Positions 55,727-63,896 of a DNA stretch of 64,000 nt are shown here, piece by piece. Under the pieces are notes generated by a model. That model ran no database searches. It saw only the letters and a program-made list of their open reading frames with translations, and was not told the DNA's origin. Position numbers and translations under genes: made by a program. This DNA comes from Geothermobacter hydrogeniphilus (GTDB lineage Bacteria; Desulfobacterota; Desulfuromonadia; Desulfuromonadales; Geothermobacteraceae): positions 39,299-103,298 of the forward strand of contig NZ_PPFX01000009.1 in the NCBI RefSeq assembly GCF_002898515.1, in the 5' to 3' direction. Each line of letters opens with the position of its first letter. Position 1 is the stretch's first letter.

Positions 55727-55841
55727 TGAATGTGATTTCCAAAAATCTGAGGCGCACCCACAGGTTCGTCGGGGATTTTTGGAAAGTGCAGGCGGGTCAA
55801 TGACTTGTGCTGTTTGCCGGCAATGAATTCACTGATTCAGG
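55727..55841. repeat. Interspersed repeat family A, copy 5 (lacking the left end)
   Basis: 115 bp from the middle to the right end (TGAATGTGATTTCCAAAAATC ... CACTGATTCAGG), in tandem with copy 4. The CDF gene ends inside it (stop at 55797). Confidence 0.88.
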
Positions 55842-56711
55842 ACAATGATCAACTTCAAACTCAAGCGTCGAATGAACGATGGAAAACCTCTGCACAAGTT
55901 CGGCCTTCAGGGCGGTCTTTATGGTTTCCGACCTGCCAAAATCATCGATGACCACATGAGCCTCCAGGGCATTTTTGTGTTCATCGAGTTGCCAGAGATG
56001 AACATGATGGACGTTTGAAACTCCCGCGACACGCGCCATGGCGTCGATCACGTCTTCAATAGAAATATCCTCTGGCGCACCTTCCATGAGGATATGAATG
56101 GTCCGGGGCAACAGCGTTGCGGCCTGATATAGCACATAACCGGCGATAAGCAGAGTCAGCGCGGTATCCGTCCAGTACCAGCCATAGAGCAAAATGAGAC
56201 TGCCGGCGCCAATCACCCCGACGGAGGCCAGCACATCAGAAATATTGTGCAGGAAGGCGGCGCGGATGTTCATGCTGTGCTTCGACATGCTGTAAGTCAG
56301 TATCGCCGTGACCACATCGATCACCAAGGCAATACCAGCCACAATAACCACCGTCCACCCTTCAATGGCTTGCGGTTCATAAAGACGCCACAGCCCCTCA
56401 TAGATCAGGTAGAGCCCCACAATCACCAGCGTGACGAGATTGATCAGCGCAGCGATGACCTCGGCCCGCTTGTAACCGAATGTCTTGAAATAGTCAGGTG
56501 GTTTTCTGCTGATCTTGCGTGCCGCCCAGGCAATCAACAGCGCCGCGGCATCACTGAAGTTATGCAGAGCATCGGCGATCAGCGCCAGACTGCCGGAGAC
56601 GATGCCGCCGATCACCTGCGCCAGTGTCAACACCATGTTTATGGCGATGGCCCAGCCAAGACGGCGATCACCCATGGTGTCAATATCGTGATGGTGGTGA
56701 TTGTCTCCCAT
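55797..56711 (-). CDS. Cation diffusion facilitator (CzcD/ZitB-like) metal exporter
   Basis: 304 residues from ATG 56711 with GGGGAGA upstream. Six membrane helices with the zinc-binding signature ADALHNFSDAAALL and the second HNISDVLASVGV; a histidine-rich N-terminus (NHHHHDIDTMG). It exports Zn, Co or Cd with proton exchange. A cytoplasmic domain with VHHVHLWQLDEHKNALEAH binds metal. The last 14 residues (PESVNSLPANSTSH) and the stop are encoded by repeat A copy 5, so the native end was replaced. The start lies within the RAYT gene's 3' end. Confidence 0.9.
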   Translation of the reverse strand: MGDNHHHHDIDTMGDRRLGWAIAINMVLTLAQVIGGIVSGSLALIADALHNFSDAAALLIAWAARKISRKPPDYFKTFGYKRAEVIAALINLVTLVIVGLYLIYEGLWRLYEPQAIEGWTVVIVAGIALVIDVVTAILTYSMSKHSMNIRAAFLHNISDVLASVGVIGAGSLILLYGWYWTDTALTLLIAGYVLYQAATLLPRTIHILMEGAPEDISIEDVIDAMARVAGVSNVHHVHLWQLDEHKNALEAHVVIDDFGRSETIKTALKAELVQRFSIVHSTLEFEVDHCPESVNSLPANSTSH

Positions 56712-57681
56712 ATTCTCCCCACCCCTGGGGTCGGGGTTGCAAGTTGGCAAGATGGGCACTCAAGGTCTTCATCGCCTCAGCAACCCTGTTGTCCTGGTTG
56801 GCCCTTCCCTTCAATCGCTTGACCGCCGAGCTCAAAGTGCTGACATCCCGTGACAGCAGTGTTCCAAGTTCGGTCAGAGTTGCATCACTGAATTCTGTAA
56901 CAGCCCAGGCGAGCATCGCCCGCACCGACGAAAGATGACGACTCTGGCTCGGACTCTTCAGTTCGCTGATGCCGCAGTCAAAGAAATCAGTGACCAACCC
57001 GACGACCGTTGGCAGATCGGGTGGGGTGACCGGAAGCTGATCGGCCCGGGTCAAGACATCGAGCAAAAACTGATCTTCACCGAAAATACGCGAATCCTTA
57101 CTGCCCGCACCATGAAATTCCTTGCGATGCCCTTTTCCGGCCTCGCCGGCAACGAATTCGGAAAACTGGCTTCGGGCCGCAGAGGCCTTCGCTGACAACT
57201 GCGAAAGTACTGCGTCACAAGACAGCCAGGGGATGGGCTCCTGCCCCAAATAAGCGCGGTGACTGCTCCACCGATAGTCTTCGGGGGCCTGGACCATCCC
57301 CGCGCGGACAGGGTTCAGGTGAAGGTAGGCCACGAGCTGCAACAGATAGCTGTCTTGTTCGACAACGATGGCCTTGTAGCGCCCCTGGAAGAGGTGCCCG
57401 GTTTTCTGCGTGCGCCAATTGAACCAGCGCGTGTAACGACCAGAAAGGTTCTGCATGAATCGGGACAAGGGAATATCACCGACCTGGACGGCCAGGTGAA
57501 CATGGTTGTCCATCAGGCAGTAGGCGAAGACGCGGCAGGAATAGCGTTCGAGCGCCTGCTGCAGTAAAAGATAAAAGCGATAACGATCCTGGTCACACGC
57601 GAAAACGGCATTTCCGCCATTGCCGCGCAGCATGACATGGTAGAGCGCACCGGGATAATGAATGCGGGGTTTTCGGGCCAT
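56680..57681 (-). CDS. REP-associated tyrosine transposase (RAYT) with DnaA-like C-terminal tail
   Basis: 333 residues. The N-terminal Y1 HUH transposase shows H60 and H62 in MDNHVHLAV and the catalytic tyrosine Y119 in VAYLHLNPVRAG, and GHLFQGRYKAIVV is family-typical. The C-terminal 150 residues include a DnaA domain IV-like helix-turn-helix (ATLTELGTLLSRDVSTLSSAVKRL), found in some long RAYTs. RAYTs mobilise short palindromic REP sequences. The C-terminus overlaps the CDF gene by 32 bp. The element motif CAAGCCTGACACCATTG lies immediately upstream and recurs at 61472-61560. Confidence 0.88.
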   Translation of the reverse strand: MARKPRIHYPGALYHVMLRGNGGNAVFACDQDRYRFYLLLQQALERYSCRVFAYCLMDNHVHLAVQVGDIPLSRFMQNLSGRYTRWFNWRTQKTGHLFQGRYKAIVVEQDSYLLQLVAYLHLNPVRAGMVQAPEDYRWSSHRAYLGQEPIPWLSCDAVLSQLSAKASAARSQFSEFVAGEAGKGHRKEFHGAGSKDSRIFGEDQFLLDVLTRADQLPVTPPDLPTVVGLVTDFFDCGISELKSPSQSRHLSSVRAMLAWAVTEFSDATLTELGTLLSRDVSTLSSAVKRLKGRANQDNRVAEAMKTLSAHLANLQPRPQGWGEYGRQSPPSRY

Positions 57682-57705
57682 GGTTTAAACCTTAATGCAA
57701 ACTTG

Positions 57706-57793
57706 CCGACTTGCAAGCCTGACACCATTGATTTTCTCGCTAAAACAATCTGGCACCATAATTATATCCAGATCTGGCACTAACCTTAGTGCC
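57706..57793. repeat. RAYT-adjacent motif and palindrome
   Basis: The motif TTGCAAGCCTGACACCATTG lies at 57711-57730, just upstream of the RAYT start (minus strand). GGCACTAACCTTAGTGCC (57776-57793) is an 18-bp perfect palindrome. Either could be the substrate or operator of the RAYT. A TATAAT-like -10 lies between them on the minus strand. Confidence 0.6.
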
Positions 57794-57848
57794 AAACTCC
57801 CTGTATCTTTACTCAACAAATGGTCGTGGCTTTAGTTTAGTAGAAAGG

Positions 57849-59258
57849 TCAGTGACAAGCTTGAGCGAGCAGAGCGATCCCCTCTTTAATCTCAATTTCG
57901 GTCATGCCGCCGAATCCGAGCATTAATCTAACGGGAACCGATTTGCCGGAGGCGCAGGTCCAGGAGAATGGTAGCAGGCGAATTCCTTTTTGTTCAGCGC
58001 GACGGATGATTTCCGTTTCGCCACAGGTTGCACCAAGCAGTTGCAGAACAACATGGAGTCCTGCTCCTTGACCGTCAACAACTGCCAAAGTACCAAAATG
58101 TTCTTTGATAGCCCGGAGCGTCGTATCGTGTTTCTTTTTGTAGATGCTGCGCATCCGACGTATGTGCCGGTTCCAGTAGCCCTGCACCATAAATTTGGCG
58201 AGGGTTCTCTGCTCAAGCTGGGAGACGGAGGAAAAGTGGTTCTGAAAAAGCCTATAATAGCGAGCAAGTAACGAACGCGGCAGGACAATGTAGCTGACCC
58301 GTAGGGCGGGAGACAGAACCTTCGAGAAGGTTCCCATATAGATGATATTGCCGTGTGGTCTCAACCCTTGTAACGAAGGAATTGGTTTACTGCTGTAGCG
58401 AAGCTCACTGTCATAGTCGTCTTCGAGGATAAACTTATCGCCAGCCTCGGCCCATTCGATCAAATTCAGCCGGTTGGCGACCGGGATAACATACCCCATT
58501 GGCAACTGGTGCGAAGGGGTGACATAGGCAATACTGCTGTTGCCAGCCTTAAGAGCATCCAGATCGATCCCATCTGGTCGGACCGGAACCGGGTTGATTT
58601 TGTAGGAATGATTGCGAAAAACAGTGCTGGCCAGAGGGTAGCCGGGGTCTTCAACCGCCACTCTGGAATGATCCTCTTTCAGCACATTGGCAACGATATC
58701 GAGACTATGTTGCAGGCCGGCGGTAACAACAATCTGCTCTGGATCACAAACAACACCGCGTGACCGTTCTAGATAGTTTTGAATTGCGAAACGCAGTCCC
58801 AGTTCTCCCTGTGGGTCGCAATACTCGGACAGTTGTTGAGGATTTTCGCGGAGGCACTCAAGGAAGAATTTACGCCAAAGTCGATTGGGAAAGCTTTCCG
58901 GATCAAGGCGTGCAGGGTGGAAATCGTAGCGATAGGTCGGGGCTCTTTGCAGAGGTGGTGCCTGATTGTCCGGTTTGGACACTAAAGACCTTGGCGCAGA
59001 TTCCTGATCGAGGGGCGACACAAAATAACCGCTGCGTGGCTTGCTGTAGATATAACCTTCTGCAAACAGCTCCTGATAAGCGCCATCGACGGTGTTACGG
59101 CTGACCGCAAGGTTGTTGGCCATATCCCGGACAGACGGCAGCTTGGAATCAGCGGGCAGAGAGCCCAAGAGAATATGTTCTCTCATCTGATTATAGAGCT
59201 GTTTAAACAGAGGAACAGGGGCATTGCTGTCCAGAAAAAACATAGCGTTTCCGATCAT
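57849..59258 (-). CDS. MocR-type GntR/aminotransferase regulator (PdxR-like)
   Basis: 469 residues. GntR winged helix (ILLGSLPADSKLPSVRDMANNLAVSRNTV) and an aminotransferase-like effector domain with EDDYDSELRYSS and the PLP lysine in MGTFSKVLSPALRV. Such regulators sense PLP or related compounds, and many control vitamin B6 or FMN/PLP-related neighbours. It is divergent from the FMN-binding protein gene, likely its target. A second ATG at 59243 might serve as start. Confidence 0.88.
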   Translation of the reverse strand: MIGNAMFFLDSNAPVPLFKQLYNQMREHILLGSLPADSKLPSVRDMANNLAVSRNTVDGAYQELFAEGYIYSKPRSGYFVSPLDQESAPRSLVSKPDNQAPPLQRAPTYRYDFHPARLDPESFPNRLWRKFFLECLRENPQQLSEYCDPQGELGLRFAIQNYLERSRGVVCDPEQIVVTAGLQHSLDIVANVLKEDHSRVAVEDPGYPLASTVFRNHSYKINPVPVRPDGIDLDALKAGNSSIAYVTPSHQLPMGYVIPVANRLNLIEWAEAGDKFILEDDYDSELRYSSKPIPSLQGLRPHGNIIYMGTFSKVLSPALRVSYIVLPRSLLARYYRLFQNHFSSVSQLEQRTLAKFMVQGYWNRHIRRMRSIYKKKHDTTLRAIKEHFGTLAVVDGQGAGLHVVLQLLGATCGETEIIRRAEQKGIRLLPFSWTCASGKSVPVRLMLGFGGMTEIEIKEGIALLAQACH

Positions 59259-59282
59259 AACGGCTGCTTTTCAGCCTATATA

Positions 59283-59306
59283 GCGATAAACCAAGGCAAT
59301 TATCGC
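59283..59306. promoter_or_regulatory. Candidate operator in the MocR/FMN-binding protein spacer
   Basis: GCGATAA (59283-59289) and TTATCGC (59300-59306) are 7-bp inverted repeats 10 bp apart, in the 120-bp divergent region. MocR factors usually bind repeated half-sites here. Confidence 0.5.
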
Positions 59307-59378
59307 ACAGTCGATACAGAAAATCTGACTCTTTTGAATAGAGCTGAATAACAACACACGAAGTAGGAGGACATCACG

Positions 59379-59750
59379 ATGATTCCAGAAAAATTACAAG
59401 AAATCATGAAAAAAGATGGCGTGGTCGCCATTGCAACTATAGGTGAAGACGGGCCACATATGGTCAATACCTGGAACAGCTACATTCGGGTTTCAGAGGA
59501 TGATCGGTTGCTGATCCCCGCAGGCTATATGCACAAAACCGAGACCAACGTTGCCTATAATAATCAGGTATTGATTACCTTGGGTAGCAGCAAGGTGACC
59601 GGCAATAATGGGCCGGGCGCAGGCTTTCTGATTAAAGGTACGGCTGAATTCGTCACCGAGGGACCAGACTTTGATCTGCTAAAGTCAAAATTCAGTTGGT
59701 TACGCGCTACGCTCGCCGTCACCATCGATTCCGCTACCCAGACCTGGTAA
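59379..59750 (+). CDS. FMN-binding protein, pyridoxamine-phosphate-oxidase fold
   Basis: 123 residues. GGAGG 8 nt upstream. It closely resembles the small Desulfovibrio FMN-binding protein in size and signature: DGVVAIATIGEDGPHMVNTWNSYI, then MHKTETNVAYNNQVLITLGS and GPGAGFLIKGTAEF. It binds one FMN; the physiological partner is unclear, though electron transfer in anaerobes is proposed. The MocR regulator is divergent, and a small winged-helix gene follows, so the trio may be one regulon. Confidence 0.88.
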   Translation: MIPEKLQEIMKKDGVVAIATIGEDGPHMVNTWNSYIRVSEDDRLLIPAGYMHKTETNVAYNNQVLITLGSSKVTGNNGPGAGFLIKGTAEFVTEGPDFDLLKSKFSWLRATLAVTIDSATQTW

Positions 59751-59789
59751 CTTGCTGACGACAGCAAAAAAACAATAAGGAGCATGGCA

Positions 59790-59966
59790 ATGGATACGAC
59801 AGAAAAAGTTTTAGAAATCATGCGAACCGAGGGCCAGCCTCTCAATGCTGGGAAAATTGCTGAACTCGGTGGCCTTGAGCGCAAGGCTGTCGACAAAGCA
59901 ATGACGCAATTGAAAAAAGAAGAAAAGATTGTTTCTCCAAAGAGATGTTATTGGATACCTGCGTAG
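59790..59966 (+). CDS. Small winged-helix protein
   Basis: 58 residues from ATG 59790 (AAGGAGC at spacing 6-7; the ATG at 59784 sits on the site itself). It reads [51 protein letters not shown]: helix-turn-helix plus a wing, like the stand-alone MarR/wHTH-type proteins. It follows the FMN-binding protein gene by 39 bp. Regulatory role inferred. The 265-bp gap 59967-60231 holds nothing recognised. Confidence 0.65.
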   Translation: MDTTEKVLEIMRTEGQPLNAGKIAELGGLERKAVDKAMTQLKKEEKIVSPKRCYWIPA

Positions 59967-60231
59967 AGAACGCGCTTTTAAAATACCCAGATCAGCATCA
60001 GCACCGGTAAGAAAAAAACGGCTCAAGCAGATTCAAAAGGTTGGGCCGTCTGCCGAATTGAATCGTCCCTAGCTCAATAGACACTTTCGAATCTCGAAAG
60101 CCGTAAGTCGCGAAACAATTAAATCAAATCTGTATCCGTTGAAAAACATCAATTTTGCAACTGTTACTACTGAATATCTACTGCTATGCTCCACTGAAAA
60201 CAACCTGCATTTTTTTGAATGAAGGACGCAC

Positions 60232-60941
60232 GTGAAATCTGAATCGATTGCAGGAGCGAAAGCCAACCTGCCAGTAGCGGCCAGTGCCATGGCTTACGGA
60301 AGCGTGCTGGGTGTCCTCACCGCGCAGAAGGACTTGAGTTGGCTCGACATGGTCTATATGAACTCTGCGGTATTTGCCGGGGCAGCGCAATTTGTCATGG
60401 TTGACATGTGGTCAGGGCAACTACCGGTTATCGAAATGGCCTTGGCCGTACTGGTTATCAATTTGCGCTACCTGTTGATCGGTGCGTCATTGGAGCAGCT
60501 CTTTGTCGGCAGAAGTCTGTTGCACAAAATGTACATGATGCACTTGGTGGCAGATGAAAACTGGGCGGTGACTATCGCCGAACAGCGCAAAAGATCAGTC
60601 ACAGTTGGTTTCTTCTCGGCGGCGGCATCTTTCTCTATCTGTCATGGAGTAGCGGCACCCTGATGGGGCTCCTTGGCGGTGGATTTATTACACGCCCCGA
60701 AGATTACGCCCTCGACTTTGCATTCACGGCAGTTTTTACCGCTCTGGCTGTTGGCTTGTGGCAGGGCAAAAAAGACATTCTCCCCTGGGTTGTAGCCGGA
60801 GGGGTTTCACTGCTGGCGCATCACTTTCTGCCCGGCAAGTGGTATATCGTTTTCGGTGGACTGGGTGGTGCCATCACGGCGATGCTTGGATCGGTCGAGG
60901 CGCTAGACGCCAAGGAGGCCGATCATGTTTCCAGCCATTGA
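60232..60941 (+). pseudogene. azlC: AzlC family branched-chain amino acid exporter subunit, split by a frameshift
   Basis: The gene begins at GTG 60232 (AAGGA upstream) and encodes AGAKANLPVAASAMAYGSVLGV, AGAAQFVMVDMW and NLRYLLIGASLEQL, typical AzlC. Around 60570-60580 the frame is broken: the frame continues as SWFLLGGGIFLYLSWSS only after a shift, and the C-terminal half (from 60663) is in another frame. One extra A in the tract CGCAAAAGATC would restore KKISHSWFLLGGGI. It may be a pseudogene, a sequencing error or a programmed -1 shift. azlD overlaps its end. Confidence 0.85.
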
Positions 60942-61236
60942 GAATCAGGTTTTTCTGGCTGTGGGATTGGCCGCCATCGCGACCTATTCGTTACGACTCG
61001 GTGGCCTGCTGCTGGCTTCACGCTTTCCGAAGTCAGGGCGATTTCGAAAGGGAATGGACGCACTTCCCGGAGCGCTGTTGTTTTCATTGGTTGTCCCGAC
61101 CATAGTCACAGAAGGTCTGTGGGGGGTGTTAGCTACTATTTTGACTGCGGCAGTCGTGCTGCGTTCGCACAATACGTTGGTGGCCATGCTTGTCGGTATG
61201 TTGGTGATCTATGTTGCCAGGCAATTTAAGCTGTAA
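60925..61236 (+). CDS. azlD: AzlD, small subunit of the branched-chain amino acid exporter
   Basis: 103 residues, four hydrophobic segments. AAGGAGG before ATG. LAAIATYSLRLGGLLLA and FRKGMDALPGALLFSLVVP are AzlD-like. It acts with AzlC as the LIV-E type exporter. Translation start overlaps the azlC end by 17 bp. If azlC is dead, azlD has lost its partner. Confidence 0.85.
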   Translation: MFPAIENQVFLAVGLAAIATYSLRLGGLLLASRFPKSGRFRKGMDALPGALLFSLVVPTIVTEGLWGVLATILTAAVVLRSHNTLVAMLVGMLVIYVARQFKL

Positions 61237-61298
61237 TGTTCAAGCGGGAAGCCTGACATTATCAAACCCCTTGATGTATCAAATCTTGTGACTTAACG

Positions 61299-61336
61299 GA
61301 GGCTGCTGCCCAGATACCGGAGCAGCCTCTAAGTTT
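61299..61336 (+). terminator. Rho-independent terminator after azlCD
   Basis: GAGGCTGCT (61299-61307), 13-nt loop, complement AGCAGCCTC (61321-61329), then TAAGTTTT. Confidence 0.75.
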
Positions 61337-61342
61337 TCAGTC

Positions 61343-61500
61343 CTATTGAACCTGTTTCTGGAAATCCATGTCCGCTTTCGCTGCCAACCTGTAAACTGTT
61401 GCTCTCGACACATTGAACTGCCGTGCTAGATCCTCCTTGCTAATGACCACACTTTCCAGCATCTCAAGTACCAACTTGCAAGCCTGACACCATTGGTTTT
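61343..61500 (-). pseudogene. Resolvase-type helix-turn-helix remnant
   Basis: On the minus strand a frame ends at TAG 61343 and reads EMLESVVISKEDLARQFNVSRATVYRL when taken in two parts: LEMLESVVISKEDLA and RQFNVSRATVYRLAAK. It is like the C-terminal HTH of resolvases or IS regulators. No start codon with a site or upstream catalytic domain exists; upstream the frame is made of the direct repeats below. It is a fragment. Confidence 0.6.
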
Positions 61501-61560
61501 CTTGCCAACTTGCAAGCCTGACACCATTGGTTTGTTCAAGCCTGACACCATTGGTTTGTT
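61472..61560. repeat. Direct repeats of the RAYT-adjacent motif
   Basis: Three tandem copies containing CAAGCCTGACACCATTGG. Copies 1 and 2 (from 61472 and 61506) are 34 bp apart and share CAACTTGCAAGCCTGACACC; copy 3 begins 61537. The same motif lies at 57711-57730 by the RAYT gene. The stretch 61561-61762 between this array and the IS holds no recognised feature. Confidence 0.8.
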
Positions 61561-61762
61561 AAGACCGGCCCCTGCAACAGTCTCCATAATGAGACTTTGG
61601 AGCCTCGATAGGTGTTTGGCGCGGAACAGAGTCCGCAGCCAGGGAGAATCCCAAGCCGGAAACTGGCGGTTCTCGAAGATCAGTCGCTTGTCAAAAAACG
61701 GGAAGAGCTATTTTCCTACGTTATCGGACGTCTTTACTCTTGACGGCCGGGGGCCTGATAGG

Positions 61763-63128
61763 TGTTAGCTGTTAAGTGCCAGCACATCGTAGACAAAAAA
61801 ATGTGCCAGGACATCGTTTACAAAATAGTTCTCTGACAATCGAATAGCCACCCGTCATTCTTCTGAACATTTCCGCTACGGAGGTGTTCATGAAGGAAGA
61901 GGAAAAGCAACGTATCTTGGCCGTGAGGAGGTTTTTCGCAGGAGAAAAACCTGACAGTATCTGCTCCTCGCTTGGCCGATCTCGCCCTTGGCTTTACAAG
62001 TGGATCCGGCGGCATTCTGACCACGAAGATGGCTGGTTCAGCAGTTTGCCAAAAAGACCCGTTCACACTGCCAATCGCACACCGTTCGAGATTGAGGAGA
62101 TTGTCAAACTGGTGCGCTTGAATCTGTACAACCAAGATCTGTTTTGCGGTGCGCAAGCCATTCGGTGGGAATTGGAAGACCTCGGCGTATCACCGCTGCC
62201 TTCACTGCGCACGATCAATCGGATTCTCAAACGCAATGATCTGACCCATCGCAGAACCGGCAAGTATGAGCCGAAAGGAACTCCTTACCCCAAACTTCCG
62301 TCGCTGTTGCCGAACCAGACCCATCAGATGGATATGGTCGGTCCATGTTATTTGACCGGTCCGATCCGTTTCTATGGGATCAATGTGATCGACACGGCAA
62401 CTGCGCGCTGTGGGCTGCACTCCTCGCTATCCAAGTCCGGTCAAGACGTTCTGGACGGACTCTGGGCCATCTGGTTACGCCTGGGAATACCGGATAACCT
62501 CCAGGTTGATAACGCCATGTCTTTCCTTGGCAGCCCGAGGTTTCCGCGAGCAGTGAGCCAGTTTGTCCGTCTCTGCTTGCTGCATGACGTCGAACCTTGG
62601 TTTGTTCCCATGGCCGAACCTTGGCGCAATGGGATCATCGAGAAGTTCAATGATCATTACCAACAGAAGTTTCTCAGCAAGGTGACCATGACCACGACCG
62701 ATGAACTGGCTGCCGGGACAATGACCTTTGAACTGAGGCACAACAGTTCCTACCGCTACAGTAAACTCGGCGGGAAGACACCCATCAAGGCGCTTTCTGC
62801 GAGCAAAGCAACTCTGAAGTTCCCGAATCCAGATGACAAACCCCAACTGCGGCTGGAGAAACCAGAAGCAGGCCGCTACCATTTTGTTCGTCTGATTCGC
62901 AGTGATCTCAGACTCAACATTCTCGGTGAACTGTTTCCCGTTCCACCGGAACTGAAGCTCGAATACGTGGTGGCTACTATCGATGTCAAAGAACAGAAGT
63001 TAAAGCTCTATCTGGGCAAAACCCAGGTCGATGAATTTGACTACAAAATCAGATAATACTGTCGCCGAGTCTACGATGTCCTGGCACTAAAAAGTGTCTA
63101 CGATGTCGTGGCACTCAACAGTTAGCCA
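61763..63128 (+). mobile_element. IS481-like insertion sequence
   Basis: About 1.37 kb with inverted ends. Left reads TGTTAGCTGTTAAGTGCC and right (complement) TGGCTAACTGTTGAGTGCC. Both ends then repeat a GTGCCA..ACATCG subunit twice (for example GCACATCGTAGACA and GTGCCAGGACATCG). No target duplication is recognised. One transposase gene lies inside. The right end runs into the orphan helical protein gene and supplies its stop. Confidence 0.8.
61890..63056 (+). CDS. IS481-like transposase (rve DDE)
   Basis: 388 residues from ATG 61890 (GGAGG 5 nt upstream; the upstream GTG at 61884 overlaps the site). An N-terminal HTH (RRFFAGEKPDSICSSLGRSRPWLY) precedes an rve integrase core: QMDMVGPCYLTG, QVDNAMSFLG and RNGIIEKFNDHY supply the D, D and E. 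It appears intact, with no frameshift, so the element may be recently active. Confidence 0.88.
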   Translation: MKEEEKQRILAVRRFFAGEKPDSICSSLGRSRPWLYKWIRRHSDHEDGWFSSLPKRPVHTANRTPFEIEEIVKLVRLNLYNQDLFCGAQAIRWELEDLGVSPLPSLRTINRILKRNDLTHRRTGKYEPKGTPYPKLPSLLPNQTHQMDMVGPCYLTGPIRFYGINVIDTATARCGLHSSLSKSGQDVLDGLWAIWLRLGIPDNLQVDNAMSFLGSPRFPRAVSQFVRLCLLHDVEPWFVPMAEPWRNGIIEKFNDHYQQKFLSKVTMTTTDELAAGTMTFELRHNSSYRYSKLGGKTPIKALSASKATLKFPNPDDKPQLRLEKPEAGRYHFVRLIRSDLRLNILGELFPVPPELKLEYVVATIDVKEQKLKLYLGKTQVDEFDYKIR

Positions 63129-63838
63129 CTAAATGGATTAGCTCTTGCCCATCGCATTACTGCTCGCTCTAGAATATCTAATTGTGGTTCTACAGAACGG
63201 TACCAGTGTCTACGAGCATCAGGAGGCATACAGCTAGCGGCAGCAAGAACTGCTCTTCTTTGCCAGTGTGGGTGTTCGAATAACGTACGCCACTGTGATT
63301 GAAACCAATGTCTCTGCTGTGAACGGCCCATAGCTAATATGAGCTTTCTCTTGCACGCCTGATCTGTTTCATGATTATATAAAGTCAAAAATTGATTCTC
63401 ATTATCCCATTCTCTTGATTCAGTAAATAGGTAAATTATCCACATTCGATGGTACGGTAACTCGCTAACTATGGAGTCATTTAGCAATTCTAGACATCTA
63501 CTGCCGAGCTCAGATCGCTGTTGTTCATTTAGATAGCGCAGACTGGACATGTACTTTATTACATCAATGAATGCCGGTGTTATAGACTCTAGGTTATCGA
63601 AAATATACTCTACAGCGCCATCATCACCAAGCTGGCCTAGTCGTCTCAGGCAAAATTTAATTACTGGTATATCTTGATCTTCTGATTCTGCCTCTTCGCG
63701 AAACAATTCGACAAGATTAAGCGTATTAATGAACTCTTGTTGTTCCTCATTTAGGTCATCGTAATCTATTTCCTCGTACCAACTTTCGATACCCAACTCT
63801 TCAAGAAACTCTTGAAAGCGGTCATGCAACGAATCCAT
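63122..63838 (-). CDS. Orphan acidic helical-repeat protein, end altered by the IS
   Basis: 238 residues. Acidic N-terminus (EEIDYDDLNEEQQEFINTLN) then HEAT-like helical pairs (IPVIKFCLRRLGQLGDDGAVEYIF; RRAVLAAASCMPPDARRHWYRSV). Tail RWARANPFSG, with the final codon and TAA derived from the IS end. I do not recognise the family for sure; from memory the tail resembles the helical C-terminal region of some bacterial reverse transcriptases. The base composition is AT-rich compared with its neighbours, suggesting transfer. The end of repeat A forms its ribosome-site region. Confidence 0.6.
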   Translation of the reverse strand: MDSLHDRFQEFLEELGIESWYEEIDYDDLNEEQQEFINTLNLVELFREEAESEDQDIPVIKFCLRRLGQLGDDGAVEYIFDNLESITPAFIDVIKYMSSLRYLNEQQRSELGSRCLELLNDSIVSELPYHRMWIIYLFTESREWDNENQFLTLYNHETDQACKRKLILAMGRSQQRHWFQSQWRTLFEHPHWQRRAVLAAASCMPPDARRHWYRSVEPQLDILERAVMRWARANPFSG

Positions 63839-63846
63839 TTCTCTAT

Positions 63847-63860
63847 CCTGAATCAGTGAG
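63847..63860. repeat. Interspersed repeat family A, end fragment
   Basis: CCTGAATCAGTGAG only. It lies 9 bp upstream of the orphan gene's ATG (63838); on the minus strand the terminal CAGGA of the repeat is placed where a ribosome site should be. Confidence 0.65.
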
Positions 63861-63866
63861 TTAACA

Positions 63867-63896
63867 ATAGTACCTCTATCCCTTGATCTTTGACAA
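63867..63896 (-). promoter_or_regulatory. Sigma-70 promoter candidate for the orphan helical gene
   Basis: TTGTCA (63891-63896), 18-nt spacer, TACTAT (63867-63872) on the minus strand, about 30 nt before the ATG. Confidence 0.55.

Noticed and set aside
61472..61560. CRISPR array
   Set aside because: Only three units, spacing irregular, spacers of about 5-14 bp, and no cas gene in the window.
61493..61768. 91-codon plus-strand frame
   Set aside because: It starts in the direct repeats, ends in the IS end, and has no recognisable domain or ribosome site.
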